Part shown: piece after piece, positions 25,995-35,245 of the stretch
Numbering within the stretch: the first letter of the stretch is position 1
How the letters are laid out: every line of letters starts with the position of its first letter
Origin: Bog-756 sp963703145
Lineage (GTDB): Bacteria > Actinomycetota > Acidimicrobiia > Acidimicrobiales > RAAP-2
Assembly (NCBI GenBank): GCA_963703145.1
Contig: OY969793.1
Location: 2,976,001-3,040,000 of the forward strand
Direction: 5' to 3'
DNA: 64,000 nt
The notes under the pieces: model-generated
What the model was told of the DNA's origin: nothing
The model's database searches: none
Seen by the model: only the letters and a program-made list of their open reading frames with translations
Program-made: the position numbers and the translations under genes

Positions 25995-26452
25995 GCTTCG
26001 CCTCATCGCCCACCGAGCCGGCCTGGGCCGTCCAGACCAGCACCGGGCGCCGGCTCCTGGGCGGGCCCTCCTACACCTGGAACATGGCCGTCGACGGGTC
26101 GAGGCCCGGCTATGTGGCCTTCGGCGCCAACTGGAACCTCCTGCCCGGCACCTACCGCACCACGGTGACCATGGACACCACCGTGCCCACCAAGGTGGAG
26201 ACGTGGGACTCCACCAAGAACGTGCTGCTCGGGCGGACCGAGGTGCCGGCGACCAACGGCCAGGTGGCCGTGCAGTCGGTGGTGCAGGTCACCGATCGGG
26301 GTGGCAACCTACCGTTCTCGGGTTGGGGCCCGTTCGACTTCCTCCCGGGCGGGACCCCGGGATCGGCCGACCGGATCGAGCTCCGGGTGTGGACGCCGGG
26401 GACCGGACCGGTGAACATCTACAACCTCGAGGTGCAGCCCGACCCGGGATGA
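25991..26452 (+). CDS. Hypothetical protein, last gene of the envelope operon
   Basis: 153 residues from a GTG in a GTGA overlap with the DUF2079 stop. No signal peptide or membrane segment is apparent. The sequence is mostly strands and polar turns ('RRLLGGPSYTWNMAVDGSRPGYVAFGANWNLLPGTYR', 'TVTMDTTVPTKVETWDST', 'RIELRVWTPGTGPVNIYNLEVQP'), resembling a carbohydrate-binding-like jelly roll. The phrase 'LPGTYRTTVTMDT...VYNLEV' suggests a domain that in other proteins lies beside glycosyltransferase regions. It may act with the DUF2079 protein. Function unknown. It ends 19 bp before the convergent sortase stop. Confidence 0.55.
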   Translation: MSFASSPTEPAWAVQTSTGRRLLGGPSYTWNMAVDGSRPGYVAFGANWNLLPGTYRTTVTMDTTVPTKVETWDSTKNVLLGRTEVPATNGQVAVQSVVQVTDRGGNLPFSGWGPFDFLPGGTPGSADRIELRVWTPGTGPVNIYNLEVQPDPG

Positions 26453-26471
26453 GCCGTCGGGCCCGGCGCGG

Positions 26472-27788
26472 TCAGGCCGGCGTCATCGACCACCCGGTCA
26501 GGACCAAGTTGCCGTCATCCACTGCAGCCTGCATGGCGATCCGGTAGCGGCCGTCGGCGCGCTCGCCGGCCAGCACGGGCTCAGTGGCCAACGAGGATCC
26601 GGTCAGGGCGGCACCCACCACGTCGAGTGCCGGGTCGAAGTCCATGTTGTTGTAGGTGATCTGGGCCCCCACCAGAGGCGCGGCGGCCGAGAACGGCACG
26701 GTCGGGGCAATCGCCGCCCACCACGACGGCTGGTCCTGCTCGGCCGCCCTGACCGCGGCGAAGTAGAGCTCCAACACGGCGGCCTCGTCGTCGAGCGGTG
26801 CGGCACTCTCCTGCCACCCGGCGTCCGGCGACCCGGTGACCGCCAGCGTGCCCAAGGGCGCAGGATTGTGGTCCAGGTCCAGCCCCTGGGCAACCAGAGG
26901 TGCCGGTGCCGGCACCACCGGTGCCGCTCCCGGGAGCACCGCGCTGGTGGGTGAGCCGGCGTCGACCACGCGGGTGAGCGTGGCGTCGAGCAGGTACCGC
27001 TGCGAGGTGAGGAAGAGGGCATCGAGCGGATAGCAGGTGATGAGGGCCAGCTGCTGGCCCGCACTCTGCACGATGGGGGAGCCGGCCGGCACTACCCGGT
27101 GATCGGACACCGTGTAGTCGAAGGTCCGGCACGGCGTGACCACCGAGACGGTGTCCCCCGGTTGGAGTTGGACGATGCGGCTGAACCAGGTGACATCGTG
27201 GGCGGCCAGCACCGACGTGCCCGGTGAGCCGGGCCACGAACTGGCCGGCACATGCCCGACCGCCACGCTCAGCTGGCTCTCCCCCACCCCGTCGACCACC
27301 GGGGCCAGGAGTCCGATGGAGGGTGCTTCGAGGAGGGCGTAGGCGGTCGGCAGCGAGGTCGTGGTGCCATCCGAGGGTGCGGCAGCGGCCAGGGCTGGGC
27401 CCGGAGAGTCATCGACACCGCCGGCGGCACCGGTCACCGACGGGGGGAGTTGGGACACACAGGCACCGACCGCCCGGGCGTGGGTTGCCGACCGCTCCTC
27501 GGTGCGGATGAGTGCGGTCCCCGTTCGGATGGAGTGCTGATAGAAGAAGAACACATGGGCACCGAGGGCGACGCCGCAGACCATCGACACCACGGCCACC
27601 ACGTAGGCCGCCATTCGTACCCTCGACCTGCCGGAGTGGGCCGAGTGGGTTCGCGGACGGAACCCGGCCGGGGAGACGACCGGCAGCTCCGGCACGGGGG
27701 TGGCCACGCGCAGCTCCGGCACGGGTGCGGCCAGGTTCGGCACCGGCGCGGGAGGCCTCCACGATCGGGTCTCCCACGGACTCGCCAT
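26472..27788 (-). CDS. Class D/E-like sortase with C-terminal extension
   Basis: 438 residues from the ATG at 27788 (GGGGGG just upstream). A Pro/Val-rich cytoplasmic start is followed by one membrane span ('MAAYVVAVVSMVCGVALGAHVFFF'). The sortase barrel (~110-300) has all three catalytic residues in context: His in 'SVLAAHDVTWFS', Cys in 'QLALITCYPLDALF' and Arg in 'LTSQRYLLDATL'. It would join sorted surface proteins to the cell wall or pilin subunits. About 140 residues after the barrel form an unusual C-terminal domain ('AVLELYFAAVRAAEQDQPSWW... RYRIAMQAAVDDGNLVLTGW'), NTF2-like in feel. The convergent operon at 20521 may encode its substrate. Confidence 0.85.
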   Translation of the reverse strand: MASPWETRSWRPPAPVPNLAAPVPELRVATPVPELPVVSPAGFRPRTHSAHSGRSRVRMAAYVVAVVSMVCGVALGAHVFFFYQHSIRTGTALIRTEERSATHARAVGACVSQLPPSVTGAAGGVDDSPGPALAAAAPSDGTTTSLPTAYALLEAPSIGLLAPVVDGVGESQLSVAVGHVPASSWPGSPGTSVLAAHDVTWFSRIVQLQPGDTVSVVTPCRTFDYTVSDHRVVPAGSPIVQSAGQQLALITCYPLDALFLTSQRYLLDATLTRVVDAGSPTSAVLPGAAPVVPAPAPLVAQGLDLDHNPAPLGTLAVTGSPDAGWQESAAPLDDEAAVLELYFAAVRAAEQDQPSWWAAIAPTVPFSAAAPLVGAQITYNNMDFDPALDVVGAALTGSSLATEPVLAGERADGRYRIAMQAAVDDGNLVLTGWSMTPA

Positions 27789-27967
27789 CCCCCCCAGTAT
27801 TCCGTCTTTCTCCCCTCCACCACGGCATGGTGGGGCCGCGTTACTCACTGATCGGGCGAACGAGCCGCCCGGATGGTTTCGGGCCGGACTGATTCGCCCA
27901 GCATCGGAGGGGGTGGACTACAACGCTGGCACCGACCGCCCCGATGCCCGTCAGCCGCCGGTGTCTC

Positions 27968-28873
27968 TCAGCCGATGTAGTGGCCGGACTGAACGTCCTC
28001 GACCCATCCGGGATGGGTCGGCTCCCAGCCCAGCACCTCCCGGGTCTTGTCGTTTGAGGTCGGGTTGTCCAGACCGGCGAATCCCGCGAGAAAGCCGAGG
28101 TATTTGGGTCCCTCCTCCGCAGTGATGCTCGTGGCCCCGATGCCGAGCTTGCCGGCGATCGTCTCGGCGATCACCTTGAATGGGATCCCCAAATCACCGA
28201 CGCCGTGGAAGGTCGAGCCGGCCGGCGCCTTCTCGACCGCCAAGCGGTAGAGCGCACCGATGTCGTAGGTGTTGGCCGCCGGCCAGCGGTTGGCGCCGTC
28301 GGCGACATAGGCAGCAGCACCGCTCTCGCGGGCGAACTCAATCAGAGAGGAGGTGAAGCCGTGAAGGTCGAGATCACTGTGGACCATCGGCGCGAGCCGG
28401 ACGACCGAGGAGCGAACGCCCCGTTGGGCTAGCGCGATCGTGTAGTTGGCTGCATCAACTCGGGGGCCACCGTCCGACTGATCGTCCTCGGTTCCGGGAC
28501 GGCCGGTGATGCCAGCCATCGCCAGCATCAAGGTGCCACCGGTGGTCACGTAGGGCTTGTCCGTATCGATCAACGCCTCGCCGATGGCTTCGGTGGCTGC
28601 CAGGTCCGAGCCGACAGCGCCCATGAAATCACCGGTGCGCATCGCCTCGTGCTTGAAGGCGAGGTGGATCACACCGTCGGCCTCGGCGGCAGCCACCTTG
28701 AGGCCCTCGAGGTCGTCGAGGTCACCACGGCGCACGTCAGCCCCCAGTGCGGACACAGCCTCAGCCGAGGCGTCGGAGCGGGCCAGGCCGACGACCTGGT
28801 GGCCGTGGCTGATGAGTTCGGGAATGACGGCGGAGGCGATGTGGCCTGAGGCGCCGGTGACGAAGATGCGCAT
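27968..28873 (-). CDS. NAD(P)-dependent SDR/epimerase family protein
   Basis: 301 residues of an extended/atypical SDR. 'MRIFVTGASGHIASAVIPELISHGHQVVGLARS' holds the TGxxGxI/V nucleotide-binding loop, and 'GADVRRGDLDDLEGLKVAAAEADGVIHLAF' is the usual second strand and helix. 'TYDIGALYRLAVEKAPAGSTFHGVGD' and 'SNDKTREVLGWEPTHPGWVEDV' are typical C-terminal motifs. It is a cytosolic oxidoreductase or epimerase of unknown substrate. It is divergent from a TetR gene, with two TetR-type palindromes between them, so induction by a ligand of that TetR is likely. GGAG lies 6 bp before the ATG. Confidence 0.9.
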   Translation of the reverse strand: MRIFVTGASGHIASAVIPELISHGHQVVGLARSDASAEAVSALGADVRRGDLDDLEGLKVAAAEADGVIHLAFKHEAMRTGDFMGAVGSDLAATEAIGEALIDTDKPYVTTGGTLMLAMAGITGRPGTEDDQSDGGPRVDAANYTIALAQRGVRSSVVRLAPMVHSDLDLHGFTSSLIEFARESGAAAYVADGANRWPAANTYDIGALYRLAVEKAPAGSTFHGVGDLGIPFKVIAETIAGKLGIGATSITAEEGPKYLGFLAGFAGLDNPTSNDKTREVLGWEPTHPGWVEDVQSGHYIG

Positions 28874-28894
28874 GGAAGCTCCGATCGGGATGGG

Positions 28895-28942
28895 ATGTCA
28901 CTTACTGCCATCACTATACATGGTCATGACACTTACTGTCAT
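28895..28942. promoter_or_regulatory. Twin TetR-type operators between SDR and TetR genes
   Basis: Two copies of one 17-bp palindrome lie 31 bp apart, centre to centre (three helical turns): ATGTCACTTACTGCCAT at 28895-28911 and ATGACACTTACTGTCAT at 28926-28942. The second has perfect ATGACA/TGTCAT arms around a 5-bp centre. They fill the divergent promoter region, so binding by the TetR protein would repress both genes. Confidence 0.75.
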
Positions 28943-28961
28943 CAACTACGCTCTGGCGAGA

Positions 28962-29525
28962 ATGTCACGCTGGAAACCCGATGCAGCAGGTCGTCTCGTC
29001 GTGGCCGCAATCACCCTGTTCGCAGAACAGGGGTACCAGGCAACGACGGTTTCCGAGATCGCCGACGCCGCCGGGCTGACGCAACGAACATTTTTCCGTT
29101 ACTTCTCCGACAAGCGCGAGGTGTTGTTCAGCGGCTCCGAGGAGCTCAGCCGCCTCTGGCTTGAGGCGGTGACCGCCGCGCCACCGGAGGCGACTCCGCT
29201 CGCCGCCGTGGCGGCCGGGCTCGATCCGGTGGCCCAGATGTTCATCGAACGCCACGGCTTCGCCCGCATCCGCGCCGGCATCATCGAGGCCAACCCCGAG
29301 CTCAAAGAGCGCGAGCTGATCAAGCTCCAGACTCTCGCCGGCGCCATCGAAGCGGTGCTCATCGAGCGCGGCGTATCGGCGAGCGCAGCAATCCTGGCTG
29401 CCCATGCGGGGGTGACGGTTTTCCAGGTGGCGTTCTCCCGCTGGGTTCAACAGAGTGATGCGACAGCACTCCGACGGCTGATGAGCGAGTCGCTCGAGGA
29501 GCTGCGTTCGGTCGCCGCCGGCTAA
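28962..29525 (+). CDS. TetR family transcriptional regulator
   Basis: 187 residues from the ATG at 28962 (MSRWKPDAAGRLVVAAITLFAEQGYQATTVSEIADAAG...). ATGs at 28920 and 28926 lie inside the operator region and are less likely starts. The helix-turn-helix is complete ('VSEIADAAGLTQRTFFRYFSDKREVLFSG'). The C-terminal helical domain includes 'ALRRLMSESLEELRSV'. The usual arrangement, a TetR divergent from an SDR gene with two palindromes between, argues that it represses the SDR gene and itself. Ligand unknown. Confidence 0.88.
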   Translation: MSRWKPDAAGRLVVAAITLFAEQGYQATTVSEIADAAGLTQRTFFRYFSDKREVLFSGSEELSRLWLEAVTAAPPEATPLAAVAAGLDPVAQMFIERHGFARIRAGIIEANPELKERELIKLQTLAGAIEAVLIERGVSASAAILAAHAGVTVFQVAFSRWVQQSDATALRRLMSESLEELRSVAAG

Positions 29526-29544
29526 CGGGGAGAGCCGAATCGGG

Positions 29545-29665
29545 CTGTATGTGGCCTTCCGGATTCCACCCCTCGAGGATCTCCCGGCCCCGGCCCCGAC
29601 CGCGATCCTGGGCCAGGCCACGTGCGACCACAACGTGATCGGCCACCGGGTAGTCATGGTGAGGA
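29545..29665 (-). pseudogene. Remnant of the C-terminus of an AbiEi-like gene
   Basis: On the minus strand, 'VADHVVVARGLAQDRGRGRE' followed by 'ILEGWNPEGH' closely resembles the end of the AbiEi-like protein at 49135-50082 ('VAHGLIIALDLAQDRARGRE' then 'ILEGWDPQE'). No start, no upstream domains and no stop at the homologous position are present. This is a short fossil of a related gene, squeezed between the TetR and HrpB genes. It suggests that such toxin-antitoxin loci have come and gone in this chromosome. Confidence 0.6.
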
Positions 29666-29811
29666 TTCAACGGGGTACGACATGCGCTGAGACAATGAGG
29701 CCCTGAGCCGGAATGGTCGGCAATCGTTGTCGGCCATTCGTGGCGGCCAGTCCCACGGCATCTCATCGATCTCGTGATACCAGAAACCATCTCGCTGCCG
29801 TATTCTCGTCC

Positions 29812-32307
29812 ATGGACACTGTCCACCAGCCGCCTACGACCGGGCTTCCAGTCGAAGACGTCGTCGAAGCGCTCCGCGTAGCCCTCGCCGGGGTCGGTAC
29901 CGCGGTCCTCCAGGCCGAACCAGGTGCGGGCAAGACCACCGTGGTTCCCCTCCGCCTTTTGGACGAGCCGTGGATGGATGGACGTGTACTCCTGCTCGAG
30001 CCCCGTCGGGTCGCAGCCCGTGCTGCGGCCGCACGAATGGCGGCACTGCTCGGCGAACGCGTTGGAGAGACGGTCGGCATCTCCACACGTGACGAACGCC
30101 GGGTCTCCGCTGTGACCCGGATCGAGGTCGTCACCGACGGCATTCTCACCCGGCGCCTCCAGAGAGATCCCGCTCTCGCAGGGGTGGCGCTCGTCATCTT
30201 CGACGAGTTCCACGAGCGCCACCTCCAGGCGGATCTCGGCCTGGCACTCACGCTCGACGCCCGCGAGGGCCTCCGGCCGGAGTTGCGCGTTCTCGTCATG
30301 TCTGCGACTCTCGACTCGAGCGCGGTCTCGGCTCTTCTCGGCGATGCCCCGTTTGTGTCGAGCCGAGGTCGGTCGTTCCCGATTGATCTGCGGTGGATGC
30401 CACTACGACCGAACGCCGGTCTAGAGCACGGCGTCACCGCAGCAGTTCGTCGTTCGCTCCAGAATGACCCCGGGGATGTCCTCGTCTTCCTCCCGGGAGT
30501 CAGAGAGATCAGAGCCACGATCCGCGCACTCGCCGATCTCAATGACGTCGACGTCCTCCCCCTTCACGGAACATTGTCGGCAGCAGAACAGGACCGAGCC
30601 TTGCGCTCCGGGTCGCGTCGCCGGGTCATCGTCTCGACCGATATAGCGGAGTCGAGCGTGACCGTGGAGGGGGTGTCGATCGTCATAGACAGCGGTTTGG
30701 CACGGAGGCCCGCGTTCGACCCGGCGAGCGGCCTCAGTCGGGTGCGGACGATCACCACCTCTCGTGCGTCAGCCGATCAACGCGCCGGTCGCGCTGGTCG
30801 TAACGCACCAGGCGTCGCCTACCGGCTGTGGTCCGAATCCGAGCACTTGAGACGCCGGGCGTGGCCCGACCCCGAGATTTCCGAGGCGGACCTCACTCCT
30901 CTGGCGCTCGAGCTCGCCGCCTGGGGGGCACCTGCCGAGGCACTCCGATGGCTCGACCCGCCACCTCCGGGGGCGCTCGCGGTGGCGTCCTCGCTGTTGA
31001 TCGACCTCGGCGCTCTCGCCGACGGCCGCCCGACCGACCTCGGACGTCGAATGATCGAGCTTCCGCTCCACCCGAGACTCGCCCGAATGCTGATGGAGGC
31101 ACCCGCATCCGGCCGTCAGGTGGCCGCGCTTCTCGCGGCAATGCTCTCGGAACGAGATGTCGCCCGAACCAGTGGGCGAGACTTGCCGGTCAGTGCGGAC
31201 ATCGCAGAACGCCTCGAGGCTCTCGCCGGTGCCGGCTCGGGTGCACTCGCCGTTGACGATGCGGCCATCGCAACCGTGCGGCGCCGTGCGGACGAGCTGC
31301 TCCGACGAGCCAGATTGTCGACGGACGGCAGTCTGGCGGCCGATCCCGGCCCCCTGCTCGCTCTCGGCTACCCCGATCGGGTCGCGGAGTTGAGCGGCGG
31401 CGCCCGCTACCGGATGCGCCACGGATCAGGAGCCACCCTCTCCGAACACGACCCATTGATCGGTGCACAATGGCTCGTCGCAGCTGAGATCGAGGGTGCA
31501 GGCCGCGCCTTTCATGCGGACGGCAGGATCCGTCTCGCCGCGGTGCTCGACCGTGAGGATGTCGAGACCATCGGTGGGTCGGCGATCGCGACTGTCATCC
31601 GGGTTGAGTGGGACGACGGAGTGGACGATCTGCGGGCGACGACAGAGCGCGTCCTCGATGCGCTCGTCCTCGAGGCCGTGCGAACCTCCGCGCCGGCCGG
31701 GCCAGAGACCACTGCGGTGCTTGTCGCCCACGTCGTCTCAACCGGGCTGACACCGCTCGGGTGGTCAGGGGCCGCACGCATGCTCCAGGCCCGTATTGGG
31801 TGGGCACGTTCAGCCTTCGGGGACGCCTGGCCGGCATGCACCGATGACGCGCTCATTGCCGATGTTGACATGTGGCTTGCCCCACTTCTTGACAGAGCGA
31901 CGGGGCGGGCGGACCTCCAGCGCGTCAACATGGCCAGCGTCATCCGATCGCGGATCGGTAGCCGGATCGCGGATCTCGACAGACTTGTACCAACCGCGGT
32001 CATCCTTGGTAGCGGCAAGAGCGCAGCAGTGGCCTATGACGGTGAGCATCCCAGGATCGCCGTGCGCGCCCAAGACCTCTATGGCACCGCCCTCCACCCG
32101 ACGATCGCAGAGGGGCGAATCCCGGTCACGATCGAGGTGCTCTCGCCCGCCGGGCGCCCGATCCAGATCACGGGCGACCTTCCGAGGTTCTGGGGCGGCA
32201 GCTGGGCGGAAGTGCGCCGGGAGATGGCGACGCGCTATCCGCGCCACTACTGGCCTGATGATCCGGCATCTGCGGTCCCAGGGCAGCGCCCACGCCCCCG
32301 TCGCTGA
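29812..32307 (+). CDS. hrpB: ATP-dependent helicase HrpB
   Basis: 831 residues from the ATG at 29812, the usual HrpB length (about 820-850). DEAH/RHA helicase motifs appear in order: Walker A 'EPGAGKTTVVPLRLL', Ia 'LEPRRVAARAAAARMA', DExH 'VIFDEFHERHLQADLGLAL', III 'LVMSATLDSSAVSALL', and in the second RecA domain 'VSTDIAESSVTVEGVSIVIDSGLAR' and 'SADQRAGRAGRNAPGVAYRLWSE'. The helical region and the HrpB-specific C-terminal domain follow, ending 'DLPRFWGGSWAEVRREMATRYPRHYWPDDP', a hallmark of HrpB. It unwinds nucleic acid using ATP; its physiological substrate is unclear. Transcribed alone. Confidence 0.93.
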   Translation: MDTVHQPPTTGLPVEDVVEALRVALAGVGTAVLQAEPGAGKTTVVPLRLLDEPWMDGRVLLLEPRRVAARAAAARMAALLGERVGETVGISTRDERRVSAVTRIEVVTDGILTRRLQRDPALAGVALVIFDEFHERHLQADLGLALTLDAREGLRPELRVLVMSATLDSSAVSALLGDAPFVSSRGRSFPIDLRWMPLRPNAGLEHGVTAAVRRSLQNDPGDVLVFLPGVREIRATIRALADLNDVDVLPLHGTLSAAEQDRALRSGSRRRVIVSTDIAESSVTVEGVSIVIDSGLARRPAFDPASGLSRVRTITTSRASADQRAGRAGRNAPGVAYRLWSESEHLRRRAWPDPEISEADLTPLALELAAWGAPAEALRWLDPPPPGALAVASSLLIDLGALADGRPTDLGRRMIELPLHPRLARMLMEAPASGRQVAALLAAMLSERDVARTSGRDLPVSADIAERLEALAGAGSGALAVDDAAIATVRRRADELLRRARLSTDGSLAADPGPLLALGYPDRVAELSGGARYRMRHGSGATLSEHDPLIGAQWLVAAEIEGAGRAFHADGRIRLAAVLDREDVETIGGSAIATVIRVEWDDGVDDLRATTERVLDALVLEAVRTSAPAGPETTAVLVAHVVSTGLTPLGWSGAARMLQARIGWARSAFGDAWPACTDDALIADVDMWLAPLLDRATGRADLQRVNMASVIRSRIGSRIADLDRLVPTAVILGSGKSAAVAYDGEHPRIAVRAQDLYGTALHPTIAEGRIPVTIEVLSPAGRPIQITGDLPRFWGGSWAEVRREMATRYPRHYWPDDPASAVPGQRPRPRR

Positions 32308-32502
32308 TCCAGTCGCATTGAGATCCGGCTTGATTGAGGGTCAGGCAGCTCCACCAGGACCTCTTCGGCGGCGACCCTGACAGTCTCGACAGGACGAGCC
32401 AGCTTGCGCAATCTCGTTCGTCCTACATTCGCTTCGAGGCCGACCAACTCAACGAGTGCTGGCAGTCCGACCCCCGAAGGTACAAGGTGCCAGGTTCGTG
32501 CG

Positions 32503-34662
32503 CTACGGGACTTCACGCTCGCCGTGACCAACGACTACGAGATCATGGCCGAGACCTTCGACCCGGTCGGGAGTACGCCGAGCGACCGTAGGTTGTGGCG
32601 GGGTCGTTGCCATGGCCGCGCCTGCGGCCCGCTCGGTCCAGATGTCGAGCACGAGCAGACTCAGGTTCGACACGACCGCCGCACCGATAATCGTCGTGAT
32701 CCACGCCATGAGCCCGCCGGTCACGTGGAAACCGAGTGCGGCTCCGACCACCGCACCGACACCCGCGGCACCGATGCCCTTGGCCCGCATCGCCTTTGGC
32801 GTGTCGATGCGGACCCAGCCGGCGTAGACCCCGAGCCAGATCGGCACCGCGATCGAGACCACTGCCAGCAGCTGGTCGTCGAGCGGCCAGGCTCGGCCAG
32901 AACCGCAGTACCAACAGTGCGCCGAGGAACCATCCGCCGAGTCCGAACACGATCGGACCGGCCGACCGGATCCATGCGCCCGTCTTGTCGCCGGTACCGC
33001 CTCGGCGCCGGATCCGGATCGCCAACACCACAAGCCAGATCACTGCCAACAAGACCAAGCCGATCATTGTCGCAAGGCTGTCCTTGGCAATCGCTGTCTG
33101 CGTGGACGATGTTGTGAAGCTGACAACGTTCGGGGTGTAGCGGGACGTGTCGACCTGGCCGGTGGCGTAGAACGTCGGTCAGCAGCTGCGTGCTGGCGCT
33201 CAGCTCGTAGGCGTCGAAGTCGTCCACGTGCCCGAGCCCGGACAGGATGACCTGATGCCCGTCGGAAAGGTGCGGCAATAGTTCCTTCGTGGCGTTCTGG
33301 GCTGGCGTCTCGAAGTCGAGCGTCCCGCCGATGAGCAGCGTCGGGACGCTCGAGTTCTGCACGCTGGTGTACTGGTTCTCGCCCGGGTTGGCCGGCCAGG
33401 CGTGAGCCATGCCTCCTGCCCCCCACAAGAACTCGCCGAGGGGATTGCCGATGATCGAGCCCCGATCCGCGCCGGAGCTGAAGTAGCGCTCGACGGGCTG
33501 CGCGTCGGCCATCCCGATGCTGGCAAACTCGCCCCAGGCGAACGACGAGGGGAGGACGAGACCGGCCATCGTCGATAGAAACCACAGGCCGCTCGGATCG
33601 CCATGGGCGGCGGAGATCCACGAGTCGAGGGTCATCGGCCCAGACAGTGGCGAACCGGTTGCCTCCGTGAGCCCGAGGAACGTCCCGACCAGGGCGTTGC
33701 CCGGCTTGATCGGCAGGGAGTACCAACTGCTCGGTATGTGCGCTGCCGTGTGCTTCATGCTCGCGGCGAGGTTGCCGGTGCGGGCGCGACAGGCAGACTG
33801 CTGCCGCGCACAGCGCCGAGTAACGCTCGATCCCCTGATCGATCTCGGCTCCGCTGTAGATGAAGTTCCCGGGCGGGTTGACCCCGACCATCACCGAGCG
33901 GTCGACACTATTCGAGTACCGCCACTGGTAGATCATCGCCAGACGGGTCCCGGCGCTCTCGCTGAGCAGGTCGATGCGCTGGTAGCCGAGAGCGACGCGA
34001 GCGGCTTCGATGTCGTCGGCCTGCTCGGTCAGCGTGTAGCCGGCGAGGTCTACGCCGGATCGCTCAAGCCGCTGCCCGCACGAGGCGAAGGCTTGGGAGT
34101 ACGCGCTCAGCGATGCTTTCCCCAGGAAGTCTGCCGACTTCTCCAGCGCCGCTGTCACCTCGGGACAGTTCAGCACCGAAGAGCCGTCGACGCCGCGGTA
34201 GCCGACCATGACGACATCGTGCTGGGCGGTCAGGCGGCTCGCTTGGGGGAACGTCATGTTGGTTATGCCCGGGCCGCCGTTGAGATGGAAGATCGGTGCC
34301 AGTGGATGGGATGAGCGAGCCAGGATCCGGATCACGGGCAGCGCGATCAGGCGCGACCGGAGGTCTGCCCGGTTCTCCGGCACGATCAACGTGCCGCAGT
34401 CCGCGGGCACCGCACCCTGCTCGGTCGCGTACGTGCACGCATGCATGGTCAGCTGGCCGGCGTGCGCCCCCTGAGGGACCGAGACCGTTTCCGGGCTGGA
34501 CGAGACTCGCAGATAGGTAAGTCCCGCCAAGAGGACGATGATCACCAGCAGGGCAACGATTCGTGTCCAGGTGAATGCCCGTGGTCTTTGGGCCAGCGGT
34601 ACTGGTTGATCGACGGCCTCGGTCTTGCCGTAGCGCTTGGTCGGGTGGTTTTCCTCGATCAT
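32503..34662 (-). pseudogene. TAP-like alpha/beta hydrolase with C-terminal membrane domain, three frame breaks
   Basis: Starts at the ATG at 34662 with AAGGAAG upstream. A cytoplasmic start and one membrane span ('IVALLVIIVLLAGLTYL') precede an extracytoplasmic alpha/beta hydrolase. It has the oxyanion motif 'FHLNGGPGITNM', a nucleophile elbow 'LLSESAGTRLAM' and, after a break near 33795, the C-terminal half ('GTLDFETPAQNATKELLPHL... LGHVDDF'). After a second break near 33175 comes a lipid-embedded region ('IGLVLLAVIWLVVLAI', 'IVFGLGGWFLGALLVLRFWP'). After a third near 32882 come further helices ('DDQLLAVVSIAVPIWLGVYAG'). Corrected length is about 720 residues. The catalytic pieces are well conserved, so decay is recent or the breaks are errors. 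Confidence 0.65.
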
Positions 34663-34756
34663 TGTTCTTCCTTTCGTCGACCCCCGTTGTGCCATGTAGC
34701 GGCCCAAGCGGCGATCGCGAGATCGGCATCGTTCGGAGGCCGGATAGCGCGCGGTG

Positions 34757-35233
34757 CTATTGGATGACTATGGGATGCGGAGGCTTGGCGAGGGCCTCGG
34801 TCTGTTGTTCCGTCCCACGCTTCGATGTCCTTCCCCTCCCACCGAGCATGCCGAGGTGGGTGTGCTGGAAGTGATCGTCATACTTGAGTCCGTAACCCAT
34901 CAGGCGGTCGAGCCCGATGTGAGCAAGCCAGACGAGTCCGAGCCCCAGTAGCAGTGGTCGGTGCTGCCACCATCCCAGACCAATCACCAGAGCCGGCACG
35001 GGGGTGGCGTGGGCCAGGTTGTAGAGGAAGGCCCCAACTCGCGTTCCAGCTGCGTAGGCCGTCATCGCCAGATCGGGAAGCAGCAGAACGACTGGAACCA
35101 GCCACCAGGGCTGCCCTGTAGTCGAGTAAGCGATCAGCGCCCCCGTCAAAAGGGCTGCCGCCTCGACCCGCAGCCACAGCCGTGGCGTTCCCGAAACGGT
35201 CCCGTCCGAGATGGGTCCGTTGCTCTGACTCAA
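34757..35233 (-). CDS. DUF4260 family membrane protein
   Basis: 158 residues, TTG start. Three or four hydrophobic segments ('LRVEAAALLTGALIAYSTTG', 'WWLVPVVLLLPDLAMTAYAAG', 'VPALVIGLGWWQHRPLLLGLGLVWLAHIGLDR') are followed by the family signature 'GYGLKYDDHFQHTHLGMLG'. This matches DUF4260, a small integral membrane family of unknown function. The last ~25 residues are polar. It starts 13 bp after the stop of the upstream hydrolase in the same minus-strand gene train. Confidence 0.85.
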   Translation of the reverse strand: MSQSNGPISDGTVSGTPRLWLRVEAAALLTGALIAYSTTGQPWWLVPVVLLLPDLAMTAYAAGTRVGAFLYNLAHATPVPALVIGLGWWQHRPLLLGLGLVWLAHIGLDRLMGYGLKYDDHFQHTHLGMLGGRGRTSKRGTEQQTEALAKPPHPIVIQ

Positions 35234-35245
35234 TGGCCCGGGCGG

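Noticed and set aside
24372..26006. 544-residue minus-strand reading frame
   Set aside because: Antisense to the DUF2079 gene; rich in Pro/His/Gln/Arg as expected of a high-GC shadow, with no homology I can see.
30893..31468. Minus-strand reading frames inside hrpB
   Set aside because: High-GC shadows without start sites or recognisable domains.
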